Shown in pieces: positions 53,939-62,214 of a stretch of 64,000 nucleotides of DNA; position 1 is the first letter of the stretch, and the number at the start of each line of letters is the position of its first letter. Where the stretch lies: NCBI GenBank assembly GCA_963717475.1, contig OY970337.1, positions 868,001-932,000 of the forward strand, written 5' to 3'. Origin of the DNA: AC-32 sp963717475 (GTDB lineage Bacteria; Actinomycetota; Thermoleophilia; Gaiellales; Gaiellaceae). The notes under the pieces were generated by a model. It saw nothing but the letters and a program-made list of their open reading frames with translations. It was not told the DNA's origin and made no database searches. A program made the translations under genes and the position numbers.

Positions 53939-54868
53939 ATGCGCCTCGAGGGTATCCACCACGTCACGGCCATCACCGGCGACGCTCCGGGCAACGTCGA
54001 CTTCTACGCGCGGGTGCTCGGCCTGCGGCTCGTCAAGAAGAGCGTCAACCAGGACGACCCGACCGTCTACCACCTCTTCTACGCGGACGAGAAGGGCGAG
54101 CCGGGCAGCGACATCACCTTCTTCGAGTACCGGAACGCGCGCCCGGGCCGCGCCGGCGCCGGGATGGTGCACCGCGTCGTCTGGCGCGTGGCCTCCGAGG
54201 ACTCGCTCGCCTTCTGGGCGGGGCGGCTCGGCGGCGAAGGCGTGGCCGTCGAGCGGGCCGACGGGTCGCTCGTGTTCGCGGATCGCGAGGGCCTCGCGCA
54301 CGAGCTGGCCGTCGTGGAGACCTCCGACGAGCCGCTGATCGCGGATCACCCGGAGATCCCCCGCGAGCTCGCGCTCCAGGGCTTCGAGGCGGTTCGCGCC
54401 TACGCGTTCGATCCCGGCCAGAGCCGCGGCTTCCTCGAGGAGGCGCTTGCGTTCTCGCCGCACGGCTCGGACGAGTGGGAGGTGCGCGGCGAGCAGCGCG
54501 GCGGGCGCTACGTCTACGACCGCACCGAGGAGCGCGGCGTGGGCGGCGCGGGCACCGTGCATCACGTCGCCTGGGCCTCGCCGATGGACGACCACGAGGC
54601 CTGGCGCTCGCGCGTCCAGGCGGCCGGCGCCTCCCCCACGCCGGTGATCGACCGCTTCTACTTCCGCTCGATCTACTTCCGCGAGCCGAGCGGCGTGCTC
54701 TTCGAGATCGCGACGATCGGCCCCGGCTTCGACGCCGACGAGCCGTTGGAGCATCTCGGCGAGCGGTTGTCCCTGCCGCCGAACTACGAGGAGCTCCGCG
54801 ACCGGCTCGAGCAGGTGCTGACGCCGCTACCCGAGACGCGCCGTCAGCTCGCGACCGGCGGCCGGTAG
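53939..54868 (+). CDS. VOC-superfamily ring-cleaving dioxygenase-like protein
   Basis: 309 residues. Two tandem VOC domains: LEGIHHVTAITGDAPGNVDFYARVLGLRLVKK near the start with the metal His, and GTVHHVAWASPMDDHEAW in the second half; the last metal Glu is in SGVLFEIATIGPGFDADEP. The closest match is LinE/MhqO-type hydroquinone or catechol dioxygenases. Divergent from ppdK, with 58 bp between starts. Confidence 0.87.
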   Translation: MRLEGIHHVTAITGDAPGNVDFYARVLGLRLVKKSVNQDDPTVYHLFYADEKGEPGSDITFFEYRNARPGRAGAGMVHRVVWRVASEDSLAFWAGRLGGEGVAVERADGSLVFADREGLAHELAVVETSDEPLIADHPEIPRELALQGFEAVRAYAFDPGQSRGFLEEALAFSPHGSDEWEVRGEQRGGRYVYDRTEERGVGGAGTVHHVAWASPMDDHEAWRSRVQAAGASPTPVIDRFYFRSIYFREPSGVLFEIATIGPGFDADEPLEHLGERLSLPPNYEELRDRLEQVLTPLPETRRQLATGGR

Positions 54869-55026
54869 TCCGGCCTTCGCCGCGCGCGGAAGTCCGCCAG
54901 CCAGGCGAGCGCGCGAAGCCCCATCCAGATCGGCGTGAGCACGACGTAGAAGATCACGACGGCGGCGGCAAGGATCAGCCACCACGTCGCCCACCGCCAG
55001 AGCGGAACCGGCGGCTTCGGCTTCAC
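54844..55026 (-). CDS. Small single-helix membrane protein
   Basis: 60 residues from GTG 55026, overlapping the ppsR stop (GTGA). One hydrophobic span WATWWLILAAAVVIFYVVLTP and a basic tail ARRRPDYRPP. The 25-bp overlap with the VOC gene end is antisense. Probably co-translated with ppsR; function unknown. Confidence 0.55.
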   Translation of the reverse strand: MKPKPPVPLWRWATWWLILAAAVVIFYVVLTPIWMGLRALAWLADFRARRRPDYRPPVAS

Positions 55027-55847
55027 GAAACGGCGACTTCCGCGCGGCGCCGCTCGACCATGCGGATGACGCGTGCCGCGGTCTCCTCGATCGAGAGCTC
55101 CGAGATCTCGATCACGGGACAGCCGACCCTCCGGTGCAGGGCGGCCGCCTGCTCGAGCTCGGCGTAGATCTCGAGCAGCTCCGCATAGGCGCGCTGGTTC
55201 CCGCCGAGCCGCGCCGCGCGCTGGCGGCGGATCTCCTGCAGCCGCGCGGCGTCGATCGTCAGGCCGACGATCTTCGACTGGTCGATCTCGAACAGCGCCG
55301 AAGGCGGCTCGATCCCCTTCACGACCGGCACGTTCGCCGCCTTGTAGCCGAGGTAGCCGAGGTACATCGAGAGCGGCGTCTTCGAGGTGCGCGAGACGCC
55401 GACGAGGACGATCTCCGCCTCGTGCAGGCCCGCCCCGACCCCGTCGTCGTACTTGACCGCGAACTCGATGGCCGCGATCCGCTTGAAGTAGGTCGAGTCG
55501 AGCGGAGCCCTGGCCCCCGGCGTCATCTGCGCGGAGACGCCCGCGACCCGCGCGACGGCGTCGATCGGGTGCCCGAGCAGGTCGCAGTAGTGCAGCCGGT
55601 AGCGGCGGCAAAGGGTGCGAGCCGCCTCGCGCAGCTCGGGGTGGACAAGGGTGTAGATGATCACCGCCGGCCGGCCCTTGGCGCGGTTGAGCGCGAGCTG
55701 CAGGTCGTCGACGGTCTCGACCCGCGGGTGGCGGATCTCCTCGAACTCCTGCCCCGGGAACTGAGCCTCGAGCGCGTGCACCAGCCGTACCGCCGTCTCG
55801 CCGGTCGAGTCCGAGATGACGTGGAGCTCGACGGGTAACTTCGTCAT
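55023..55847 (-). CDS. ppsR: PPDK regulatory protein (PSRP/DUF299)
   Basis: 274 residues. PSRP motifs: HVISDSTGETAVRLVHALEAQFP at the start, P-loop GVSRTSKTPLSMYLG near 150, and SKIVGLTIDAARLQEIR. It is an ADP-dependent Ser/Thr kinase that inactivates, and a Pi-dependent phosphorylase that reactivates, PPDK (or PEP synthase) via the Thr beside its catalytic His. The PPDK here has that Thr. The two are near but divergently arranged around the VOC gene. Confidence 0.94.
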   Translation of the reverse strand: MTKLPVELHVISDSTGETAVRLVHALEAQFPGQEFEEIRHPRVETVDDLQLALNRAKGRPAVIIYTLVHPELREAARTLCRRYRLHYCDLLGHPIDAVARVAGVSAQMTPGARAPLDSTYFKRIAAIEFAVKYDDGVGAGLHEAEIVLVGVSRTSKTPLSMYLGYLGYKAANVPVVKGIEPPSALFEIDQSKIVGLTIDAARLQEIRRQRAARLGGNQRAYAELLEIYAELEQAAALHRRVGCPVIEISELSIEETAARVIRMVERRRAEVAVS

Positions 55848-55902
55848 CCGCGGGGAGGCTACCGCGCCGCATCACCGACGCCAGTAACGTGCGCCGAACA
55901 GG

Positions 55903-56826
55903 ATGCGAGCGGCCGGGATCACAGCACTCGGCGAGCCCGTCGAGATCTTCGAGGTGGACGAGCTGGCGACGCCTGCCGCAGGCGAGGTCCTCATCGACGT
56001 CGTCGCCGCCGGCATCGGCAACTGGGACGAGCTTGTCAGGATCGGCAGCTGGCAGATCGGCGGCCCGGCTCCGATGGCGCTCGGGACGGAGGCGGCCGGG
56101 ACGGTCGCAGCGGCCGGCTCCGGCGTGGCCGAGCTGCGCGAGGGCGACGAGGTGATGACACATCCGCTGCCGCTCCGGCGTCACGGGACGTGGGCGGGGA
56201 GGGTGCTCGCGCCGGCGGCGACCGTCGCGGCCCGGCCGCCAGAGGCGTCATGGGAAGCCTGCGGAGCGTTTCCCATTCCGGCGCTCACTGCGGCTCAGGC
56301 ACTCGACGAGGCTCTCGGGATCGAGAGCGGCGGCTGGGTCGTCGTCAACGGAGCCGGCGGAGTCACGGGTGGCCTGCTCGTCCAGCTCGCCGCGGCTCGG
56401 GGCGCCCGCGTGATCGCGACCGCGAGCGCGAAGAAGGCCGAGCGCATCCGCGACTACGGCGCGTCGGAGGTGCTCGACTACCACGGCGACTGGCCTGCGC
56501 TCGTTCGCGAGATCACCGGCGGCGGCGCGCCCAAGGCCGTCAACGCTGCCCGCGGGCAGGCGGCCACCACGTTGAAGGCGGTTGCTGACGGCGGCCGCCT
56601 CGCCACGATCACGGGCGACCCGCCGCGGGAGGAACGGGGCGTCGCCGTATCCGACGTCTACGTCCGGCCCGATGGTCGGCAGCTTTCGGCCCTCGCGGAG
56701 CTGCTGGCCCACGGCACCCTTAGCGTGCCGATCGCGTCCGTCCGTCCGCTCGAACAGGCGGCACAAGCGCTGCGCGAGGTAGTCGCGGGAGCGGACGGCG
56801 CGATCGTCCTGTCACTCCGAACCTAG
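55903..56826 (+). CDS. Zinc-independent medium-chain dehydrogenase/quinone oxidoreductase
   Basis: 307 residues. MDR fold: GEPVEIFEVDELATPAAGEV, Rossmann GAGGVTGGLLVQLAAARGAR near 155, and YGASEVLDY. No Cys/His/Glu zinc ligands, so an NADPH:quinone-reductase-type activity is likely. Followed by a second MDR gene after 165 bp. Confidence 0.85.
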   Translation: MRAAGITALGEPVEIFEVDELATPAAGEVLIDVVAAGIGNWDELVRIGSWQIGGPAPMALGTEAAGTVAAAGSGVAELREGDEVMTHPLPLRRHGTWAGRVLAPAATVAARPPEASWEACGAFPIPALTAAQALDEALGIESGGWVVVNGAGGVTGGLLVQLAAARGARVIATASAKKAERIRDYGASEVLDYHGDWPALVREITGGGAPKAVNAARGQAATTLKAVADGGRLATITGDPPREERGVAVSDVYVRPDGRQLSALAELLAHGTLSVPIASVRPLEQAAQALREVVAGADGAIVLSLRT

Positions 56827-56991
56827 CCTGGCCCCTGATGGTCGCGCCCGAGCTGCGCAGCATGGGACGGGCCAGTAGCGACCGCTTCTGATTCGGGGAC
56901 ATTCATGGCCCAGGCCGACGCCTCCGAGCAGGAGGGTGGTAGATGGCAAGATCTCCTGAGGAACGAAGTCCAACAGGGGCAGGGGAGCGGT

Positions 56992-57726
56992 GTGCTAGCG
57001 GTACGGCTGCACGATGACGGCTTGAAGGTTGAGGAGATCGAGACGCCGTCGCCGGATCCGGGCGAGGTGCTGGTGCGCGTGCATGCGGCAGCGATTACAC
57101 GTGACGAGCTGGAGTGGCCGGTCGATCGACTGCCGGCGATTCCGTCTTACGAGCTTTCGGGCGTTGTCGTCGGCAGCGGTGACGAGGTATATGCGCTCAC
57201 GCCTTTCGATCGCGACGGCGTGGCTGCCGAGTACGCCGTCGTCCCAGCCGATGTGCTTGCACCGAAGCCCTTGCGGCTGAGCCACGTCGAGGCGGCAGCT
57301 CTGCCGATGGGCGGGCTGACCGCCTGGCAAGCACTGTTTGTGCACGGGCGGCTCGCCCGAGGCGAGCGGGTGCTGGTCACGGGCGCCTCGGGCGGGGTTG
57401 GGCACATCGCCGTCCAGCTTGCGCGACACGCCGGCGCAGCGGTCGTGGAGAGCGGTCCGGTCGATCTGGTCTTCGACACTCGTGGCGGCGAGGTCCCCGC
57501 TGGCGAGCGCGTGGTCACGATCGCAGAGGAGATGCCGGGCGCGATCTACTTCATCGTCGAACCCGACCACGAGCAACTGCTGGAGTTGAGAACGCTCGTG
57601 GACGCAGGCGAGCTTCGCGCGGAGGTCGACTCGGTTTTTCCGCTCACGGAGGCCCGGGCGGCGTTCGAGCGAGTCGCGGGCCGCGGGAAGCGTGGCAAGG
57701 TCGTGCTCGAGGTTGGCACTGACTAG
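56992..57726 (+). CDS. Second MDR quinone-oxidoreductase-like protein
   Basis: 244 residues from GTG 56992, after AGGGGAGCGG; an upstream ATG at 56905 adds 29 residues unlike the family. LKVEEIETPSPDPGEVLVRVH, then VLVTGASGGVGHIAVQLARH with the NADP loop, and the C-terminal FPLTEARAAFERVAGRGKRGK. Shorter than usual (about 310) because the linker after strand 5 is trimmed, and no zinc site. Substrate unknown. Confidence 0.8.
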   Translation: MLAVRLHDDGLKVEEIETPSPDPGEVLVRVHAAAITRDELEWPVDRLPAIPSYELSGVVVGSGDEVYALTPFDRDGVAAEYAVVPADVLAPKPLRLSHVEAAALPMGGLTAWQALFVHGRLARGERVLVTGASGGVGHIAVQLARHAGAAVVESGPVDLVFDTRGGEVPAGERVVTIAEEMPGAIYFIVEPDHEQLLELRTLVDAGELRAEVDSVFPLTEARAAFERVAGRGKRGKVVLEVGTD

Positions 57727-57765
57727 CCGGCGGGTGATTTCTTCGCGATCCGCAAGAATGGCCGC

Positions 57766-58203
57766 GTGGCGCTTCGGCGGATGGACAACGTCGGCATCGT
57801 GGTGGAATCGCTCGACGCCGCTATCGCTTTCTTCACCGAGCTGGGCCTCGAGCTCGAAGGGCGAGCCATGATCGAAGGAGACTGGGCAGGGCGCGTCACT
57901 GGACTGCGCGACCAGCGCGTCGAGATCGCCATGATGCGTACGCCGGACGGCCACGGCCGGATCGAGCTCTCGCGATTTCTCGCGCCGCCTGTGGTCGCCG
58001 ATCACCGGAACGCCCCGGTGAACGCTCTCGGCTACCTGCGCGTCATGTTCGCCGTGGACGACCTCGACGATACGCTCGCCCGGCTCCGCAGACACGGCGC
58101 GGAGCTCGTCGGCGAAGTGGTCCAGTACGAAGACGTGTATCGGCTCTGCTACATCCGGGGCCCCGAGGGAATTCTCATCGGGCTGGCCGAGCAGATCGGC
58201 TGA
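57766..58203 (+). CDS. VOC-family (glyoxalase-like) protein
   Basis: 145 residues from GTG 57766. A full VOC domain: MDNVGIVVESLDAAIAFFTELGLEL, DQRVEIAMMRTPDGHGRIELS, and YIRGPEGILIGLAEQI, with metal ligands in the usual places. Possible glyoxalase I, fosfomycin-resistance-like or bleomycin-binding fold; not resolved. A gene-free 219 bp follows, which holds nothing recognised apart from a false T-arm-like palindrome. Confidence 0.85.
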   Translation: MALRRMDNVGIVVESLDAAIAFFTELGLELEGRAMIEGDWAGRVTGLRDQRVEIAMMRTPDGHGRIELSRFLAPPVVADHRNAPVNALGYLRVMFAVDDLDDTLARLRRHGAELVGEVVQYEDVYRLCYIRGPEGILIGLAEQIG

Positions 58204-58422
58204 CGCCCGAAAATCATGTGCCTGACGCTCGCGCTCGTTTCCACTCGGGCGAGACGGACTTATGGCTCAGGCCGAAGTAGCGGCCGGGGAACCACCATCT
58301 GACTGCGCGTCCTAGAGCCGTCCGCTTGCACCAGCAGTCGGGCGCGCACCCGCAGACGCGATTTCGCGGATTGTGAACCCGCTGCAGGATGCTGCGACTC
58401 CACGTCGAAGAGCCTACCGCCG

Positions 58423-58824
58423 CTAGTCGGCCCACCAGTCGCGCCGGCCGTCGACGTCCCCGCGCGGGTCCTCGCCGAGGTTGGGCGCGCCGGTGACGAG
58501 CATCTCGAGGCCTTCTGGCCCGGCCTCGTAGCCTCGCCACGTGCCGGGCGGGACGCGCACCGCGTCCCATTCCTTGAGCTCGACGATCTCGTCGTCGAGC
58601 TTCATCCGCCCGCTCCCGCGCAGGACGACGTACACCTCCTCCTGCTTCACGTGCGTGTGGCCGTACGGAAAGCGATAGCCCGGCGGGACGCGCTGGTAGC
58701 TCAGGGCGGATTCCTCGAGCTCGAGCGCCTTGGTCGCCGCGCGGAACTCCAGGTCCGGCGCGCCGTCGAACCTCGGGCCGAGGTCCTCGAGATCCTCCTT
58801 GATGTTTCTGAGCGTGAACGGCAC
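58423..58824 (-). CDS. Small cupin protein
   Basis: 133 residues from GTG 58824 (family start PFTLRNIKEDLEDLGPRF); an ATG at 58851 adds nine residues. Cupin motifs: YGHTHVKQEEVYVVLRGSG near 57 with His and Glu, and DAVRVPPGTWRGYEAGPEG. Six bp from the pepE-like stop. Probably a metal-binding single-domain cupin; function unknown. Confidence 0.8.
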   Translation of the reverse strand: MPFTLRNIKEDLEDLGPRFDGAPDLEFRAATKALELEESALSYQRVPPGYRFPYGHTHVKQEEVYVVLRGSGRMKLDDEIVELKEWDAVRVPPGTWRGYEAGPEGLEMLVTGAPNLGEDPRGDVDGRRDWWAD

Positions 58825-58829
58825 GGCGC

Positions 58830-59504
58830 CTAGGGAGTGAGCAGTTTCCACTGCCCCTCGGAGACGACTTCAACGGTGCCGTCGACCACTTTGAAGGCGG
58901 TCTCGTCGTCGATCGCGTACGCAGGGCCCCCGATCCCGGCCGCCCAGCTTTCTGCCTCGGCCATGGTGTTCCCCGGTTGCCCCTCGTGGTCGACGAGGTG
59001 CGGACAGATCGAGAAATCGACGATTCCGAGCGTTTCATCGCCGCCGGTAGGCGGCTGCCACTGGACGAAGTCCTCGCCGATCCTGGGGGTCATCACCATG
59101 CTCCCGGCGCTCAGCCCCACCCAGACCGTCTCGCGCAGCGACGGTAGGAGCTCCGCCAGGCCCGACTCCCGCATCCAGTGACACAGATACAGGGCATCGC
59201 CGCCATTCACCAGCAGGACGTCTGTCTCCCGAACCCAGGAGACCCAGCGTTCTTCGTCGAGGCTGGGTAGGGCGGTGAGCTCTAGCACCCCCAGGGACTT
59301 CCACCCCAGTTCGGTCATGGGGCAGCGGGGCTCTTGTCCGCTGATGAAGTTCCATGCGCGCGGGGGACCGGCCATTGGATGCGCGTACGACGCGGTGGGA
59401 ATGCAGAGGGCGCTGGATTCCGCGATCGGTTTGCCCAGTAGGTCCAGCAAGGCGCCGTGGATGCTCGGGTTCCTGATGCCGGCAGAGGTGAGGAGAAGCT
59501 TCAC
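58830..59504 (-). CDS. Peptidase E (S51) family protein
   Basis: 224 residues. S51 fold (class I glutamine-amidotransferase-like): LLTSAGIRNPSIHGALLDLL, VLLVNGGDALYLCHWMRES, catalytic VGLSAGSMVM with Ser near 130, and SICPHLVDHEGQ. Aspartyl dipeptidase or cyanophycinase-type function. Follows a possible ART-like gene on the same strand by 18 bp. Confidence 0.88.
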   Translation of the reverse strand: MKLLLTSAGIRNPSIHGALLDLLGKPIAESSALCIPTASYAHPMAGPPRAWNFISGQEPRCPMTELGWKSLGVLELTALPSLDEERWVSWVRETDVLLVNGGDALYLCHWMRESGLAELLPSLRETVWVGLSAGSMVMTPRIGEDFVQWQPPTGGDETLGIVDFSICPHLVDHEGQPGNTMAEAESWAAGIGGPAYAIDDETAFKVVDGTVEVVSEGQWKLLTP

Positions 59505-59522
59505 GGCGCGCTCGACGGTAGC

Positions 59523-60203
59523 TCATTCCGGCCAGGGCGCAGCCGCCATCACGGCCTGCGCGTAGTCGGCCAGGCGCTCGTCGTCGTGGCCTCTGATGCG
59601 GTCGAGGAAAGGGAAGCTTCTCGGGGCGATGCGAAGGCGCGCGAACGGCCTGACCGCGACCGGGCTCGCGAGCTGCGGGATGTGTGCCGGCCGGCCTGCG
59701 TAGACGGCTCCCGGCTGCTCGACGAACGTGTCCGCCGGCAGGAGGTAGAGGTAGCCCGTGCGCCAGGGCTGCAGCGGGAGCGCCTGCCGACTGACGGAGA
59801 AGTAGTAGTACGCGTCGCCCGTGTCCTCGAGCACGAGGCAGCCGTTGTTGAGCGTCAGGCTGTGCCGCGTGCGATCGACGATCGCGTAGAACATCGCCCA
59901 GATCGGGTCGCTCGTCGCGAAGACCGCGCTCTGCTGACCGAAGGGCGCGAAGTCGACCGGCTCGCGCGGCTCGAACCGCTCGATGCCCGGATCGCCGGTC
60001 CCGTGGAAGGCGATGCGCCGTCGGGCGGCCAGACTGCAGAGGAACTGCCAGCGGACCACGCGCGTCTCCCGCAGGAGCTCGTCGAGGTCCAGGAGGCCCG
60101 TGCTGCCCTCTGCCTCTACGCGCTCGAGAAAGCCGTCGACCGCGGCCTCCGTGGCGCGCTCCGTCCTGAACGGCGGCCGTTCGATCCAGTAGTCGGGAAG
60201 CAC
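59523..60203 (-). CDS. Hypothetical protein with possible ADP-ribosyltransferase-like fold
   Basis: 226 residues. IAFHGTGDPGIERFEPREP and QQSAVFATSDPIWAMFYAIV resemble the HGT and strand-helix motifs of the H-Y-E ADP-ribosyltransferase fold (KptA/PARP-like), but the final Glu is not certain. LTLNNGCLVLEDTGDAYYYFS follows. No signal peptide. The stop of the upstream methyltransferase is directly next to the start. Fold assignment is inference only. Confidence 0.6.
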   Translation of the reverse strand: MLPDYWIERPPFRTERATEAAVDGFLERVEAEGSTGLLDLDELLRETRVVRWQFLCSLAARRRIAFHGTGDPGIERFEPREPVDFAPFGQQSAVFATSDPIWAMFYAIVDRTRHSLTLNNGCLVLEDTGDAYYYFSVSRQALPLQPWRTGYLYLLPADTFVEQPGAVYAGRPAHIPQLASPVAVRPFARLRIAPRSFPFLDRIRGHDDERLADYAQAVMAAAPWPE

Positions 60204-60818
60204 CTAGCGGCGGGCGACGCCGACGATCAGAGGGCGCTCGACCTTGGGAGCTTTCGGAACCTCGCCGTGCCTGATGGTCTCGACCGCCAGCGCCGACCCC
60301 TCGATCGCCGACAGCGTGTCGCGGTTCGGGTTGCAGCCGACCAGGTTGTAGAGCGGTGTGATCCGGTCCTGCCACTTCGCGAGCTTCTCGTCGTCCGAGC
60401 GCACGTGCTCGAGGAAGAGCAGGCGGCCGTTCGGTCTCAGCACCCGCGCGATCTCGGCCAACGCGGCGTCCTGGCTGGAGACGCTGCAGAGGACGAACGT
60501 GACGACGACCGTATCGAAGGTCGCATCCGGGAACGGAAGCCGCTCGACGCTCGCATCCACCACCTCGGCGGCCGAAGAGGTCTCAGCGGCGCGGCGAACG
60601 AGGCGGCGGCGCATGTGCTCGTCGGGCTCGGCCAGGACCAGGCGCGTGACGTCTTCGGGATAGTGGGCGAGGTTGAGCCCGGTCCCGGCGCCGATCTCGA
60701 GGGTCGCCCCTTCGGCGTCGGCCAGAAGCTGCCGGCGCTCGTCGCTCAAACCGGCCGCCTCGGAGCCCTTGCTGACCGTGTCGTACAGCGCGGCAAACAA
60801 CCGTCGTCTGATCGCCAT
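60204..60818 (-). CDS. Class I SAM-dependent methyltransferase
   Basis: 204 residues from ATG 60818; a start at 60857 would add 13 residues. Motif I LEIGAGTGLNLAHYPEDV, AEPDEHMRRRL (the acidic SAM loop), and VVVTFVLCSVSSQDAALAEIARVLRPNGRLLFLEHV. Close to the UbiE/COQ5-like and phospholipid methyltransferase group with the SAM ligands in place. Substrate unknown. Confidence 0.85.
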   Translation of the reverse strand: MAIRRRLFAALYDTVSKGSEAAGLSDERRQLLADAEGATLEIGAGTGLNLAHYPEDVTRLVLAEPDEHMRRRLVRRAAETSSAAEVVDASVERLPFPDATFDTVVVTFVLCSVSSQDAALAEIARVLRPNGRLLFLEHVRSDDEKLAKWQDRITPLYNLVGCNPNRDTLSAIEGSALAVETIRHGEVPKAPKVERPLIVGVARR

Positions 60819-60865
60819 CCCGCCCGCGATGCTCTCCGGGAGCCCTGGGCTTGTCAAGCACCGAG

Positions 60866-61589
60866 CTAGACCGCGTGGCGCATCCAGACGTTCGGCTCCC
60901 AGTAGCGGCCCTGGTCGCGCTCACGGTCGATCGCGACCGTCGCCAGGCCTTCCGGGAACCAGTAGTCGCCGCTCTCGGGGAACGCCATCTCGGTCCACGC
61001 CTCCCACTCCGCGACGGTCCCGGTGATGCGCAGCGACCGCGGCTCCGGCTTCAGGACCTCCGCGCCGAGCCGCTCGTGCACGCGCATCCACGGATCGAAG
61101 AGCAGGCCGTCGGGGCGCCGCCACTCGGCGTACCGCTCGATCTCGACGAGCGGGTAGCGCTCCTTCCAGCTCGGACGAACCGGCGCGATGAGCGAGTCGA
61201 GCCCGTGCTCGCGCGCGATCGAGGCCATCCCTTCGACCGCCGCTGCTGCTCAGGCCACGGCCCTGGAGATCGCGAGGGATCATGATCACGAGCGCGCAGA
61301 GGACGTTCGCGCCGCCCTCGTCGAAGCCGCGCGCGATCGCGCCGTCGATGCCCGCCGGCAGGTCGGCCACCGAGCCGTCCCACCGAACGGGAACCGAGCG
61401 GGCGCGCGCGAGAATCTCGTCGTCGTCGCCGACGAGGCCGAACTGGAAGTCCGGCGCCTCCGCGGTCAGCCGCGACCAGTACTCGTTGAGGACGTCGCCG
61501 TGGTTGTTGTACTCCGGCATCGTGTCCTTCGTCCGCTCCCAGGCGGGCTCGAGCAGGTCAGGACGATTGGATGCCGTGGCGAGCTTCAT
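60866..61589 (-). CDS. GNAT-family acetyltransferase-like protein, apparent frameshift
   Basis: ATG 61589: KLATASNRPDLLEPAWERTK, the middle has ALVIMIPRDLQGRGLSS (the acetyl-CoA loop Q-x-G-R-G-L). An extra base at 61244 shifts the frame; skipping it gives AAVEGMASIAREHGLDSLIAPVRPSWKERYP and the C-terminus RYWEPNVWMRHAV. Restored length is 240 residues. Divergent from the small protein gene with 19 bp between starts. Confidence 0.75.
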
Positions 61590-61608
61590 CCGCCTACCAT
61601 TGCAGCTC

Positions 61609-61872
61609 GTGGTGGAGCTCGACCTGGACGTCACCGCCGCGGAGGCGCTGGCCGAGTGCCGTGAGCGCGGCCTCGTGGTCCGCAGCGAGCGCGAGCTGGC
61701 GGGACGCGCCGGCAGCCACCACTGGCACCTCGGCTTTCCCGGCCGCGCGGGCACGCTCGAGCTCAGCGAGTGGCGCGACCGCGTCTGGGTGCAGGTGCAT
61801 CCGCGGCGCGACGGCGGCTGGGCGAGGGCGCTCGCCCACGAGCTCTGCTCGACGATGGCGCGCCGGACATGA
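61609..61872 (+). CDS. Small hypothetical protein
   Basis: 87 residues from GTG 61609 (a second GTG follows at 61612). ELDLDVTAAEALAECRERGL, then HHWHLGFPGRAGTLELSEWRDRVWVQVHPRRD. Single alpha/beta domain, about the size of a small binding protein. No family recognised. Four bp before the MmcQ-like ATG. Confidence 0.6.
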   Translation: MVELDLDVTAAEALAECRERGLVVRSERELAGRAGSHHWHLGFPGRAGTLELSEWRDRVWVQVHPRRDGGWARALAHELCSTMARRT

Positions 61873-61876
61873 CCTG

Positions 61877-62182
61877 ATGAGGCTCGCGGACCTCAGCAGC
61901 CTTGCCACCGAGCTCGAAGGGGTCGTCGAGCGCCGCCCCGACGGCCTGCTCGACTGGCGCTACCACGGGCGCTTGGTCGCGCGCCAGCTCGACGACAGCC
62001 ACGTCGTCATCCGAGCGTCGTTCGACTTTCGAGACTTCCTGCTCCATTCGTTCCCGGAGACGTTCTCGGTGCCGAGCCGCTTCGCCAAGCACATGATGAT
62101 CGTCGCCGACCTCGAGGGCGGGAATGCCGACGCCATAGAAGACGCCGTCATCGGCGCCTGGGAGCTGCAGTCTGGCAAGTAG
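61877..62182 (+). CDS. MmcQ/YjbR-family protein
   Basis: 101 residues from ATG 61877. The second half resembles the MmcQ/YjbR fold: ASFDFRDFLLHSFPETFSVP, then SRFAKHMMIVADLEGGNADAIEDAVIGAWEL. The family is small, binds DNA in some cases and includes CyaY-like folds; function unknown. It lies 32 bp before glyS. Confidence 0.6.
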   Translation: MRLADLSSLATELEGVVERRPDGLLDWRYHGRLVARQLDDSHVVIRASFDFRDFLLHSFPETFSVPSRFAKHMMIVADLEGGNADAIEDAVIGAWELQSGK

Positions 62183-62214
62183 GTCAGGCGGTCAGCCCGA
62201 TAACGTAGGACGCC

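Noticed and set aside
58350..58400. A tRNA T-arm-like palindrome (GCGGG-TTCACAA-TCCGC, minus strand)
   Set aside because: The invariant A58 position is C, and no matching acceptor, D- or anticodon arm is found.
61282..61872. Longer upstream extension of the small gene at 61609
   Set aside because: It would run antisense through the acetyltransferase gene; composition before GTG 61609 is not coding-like.
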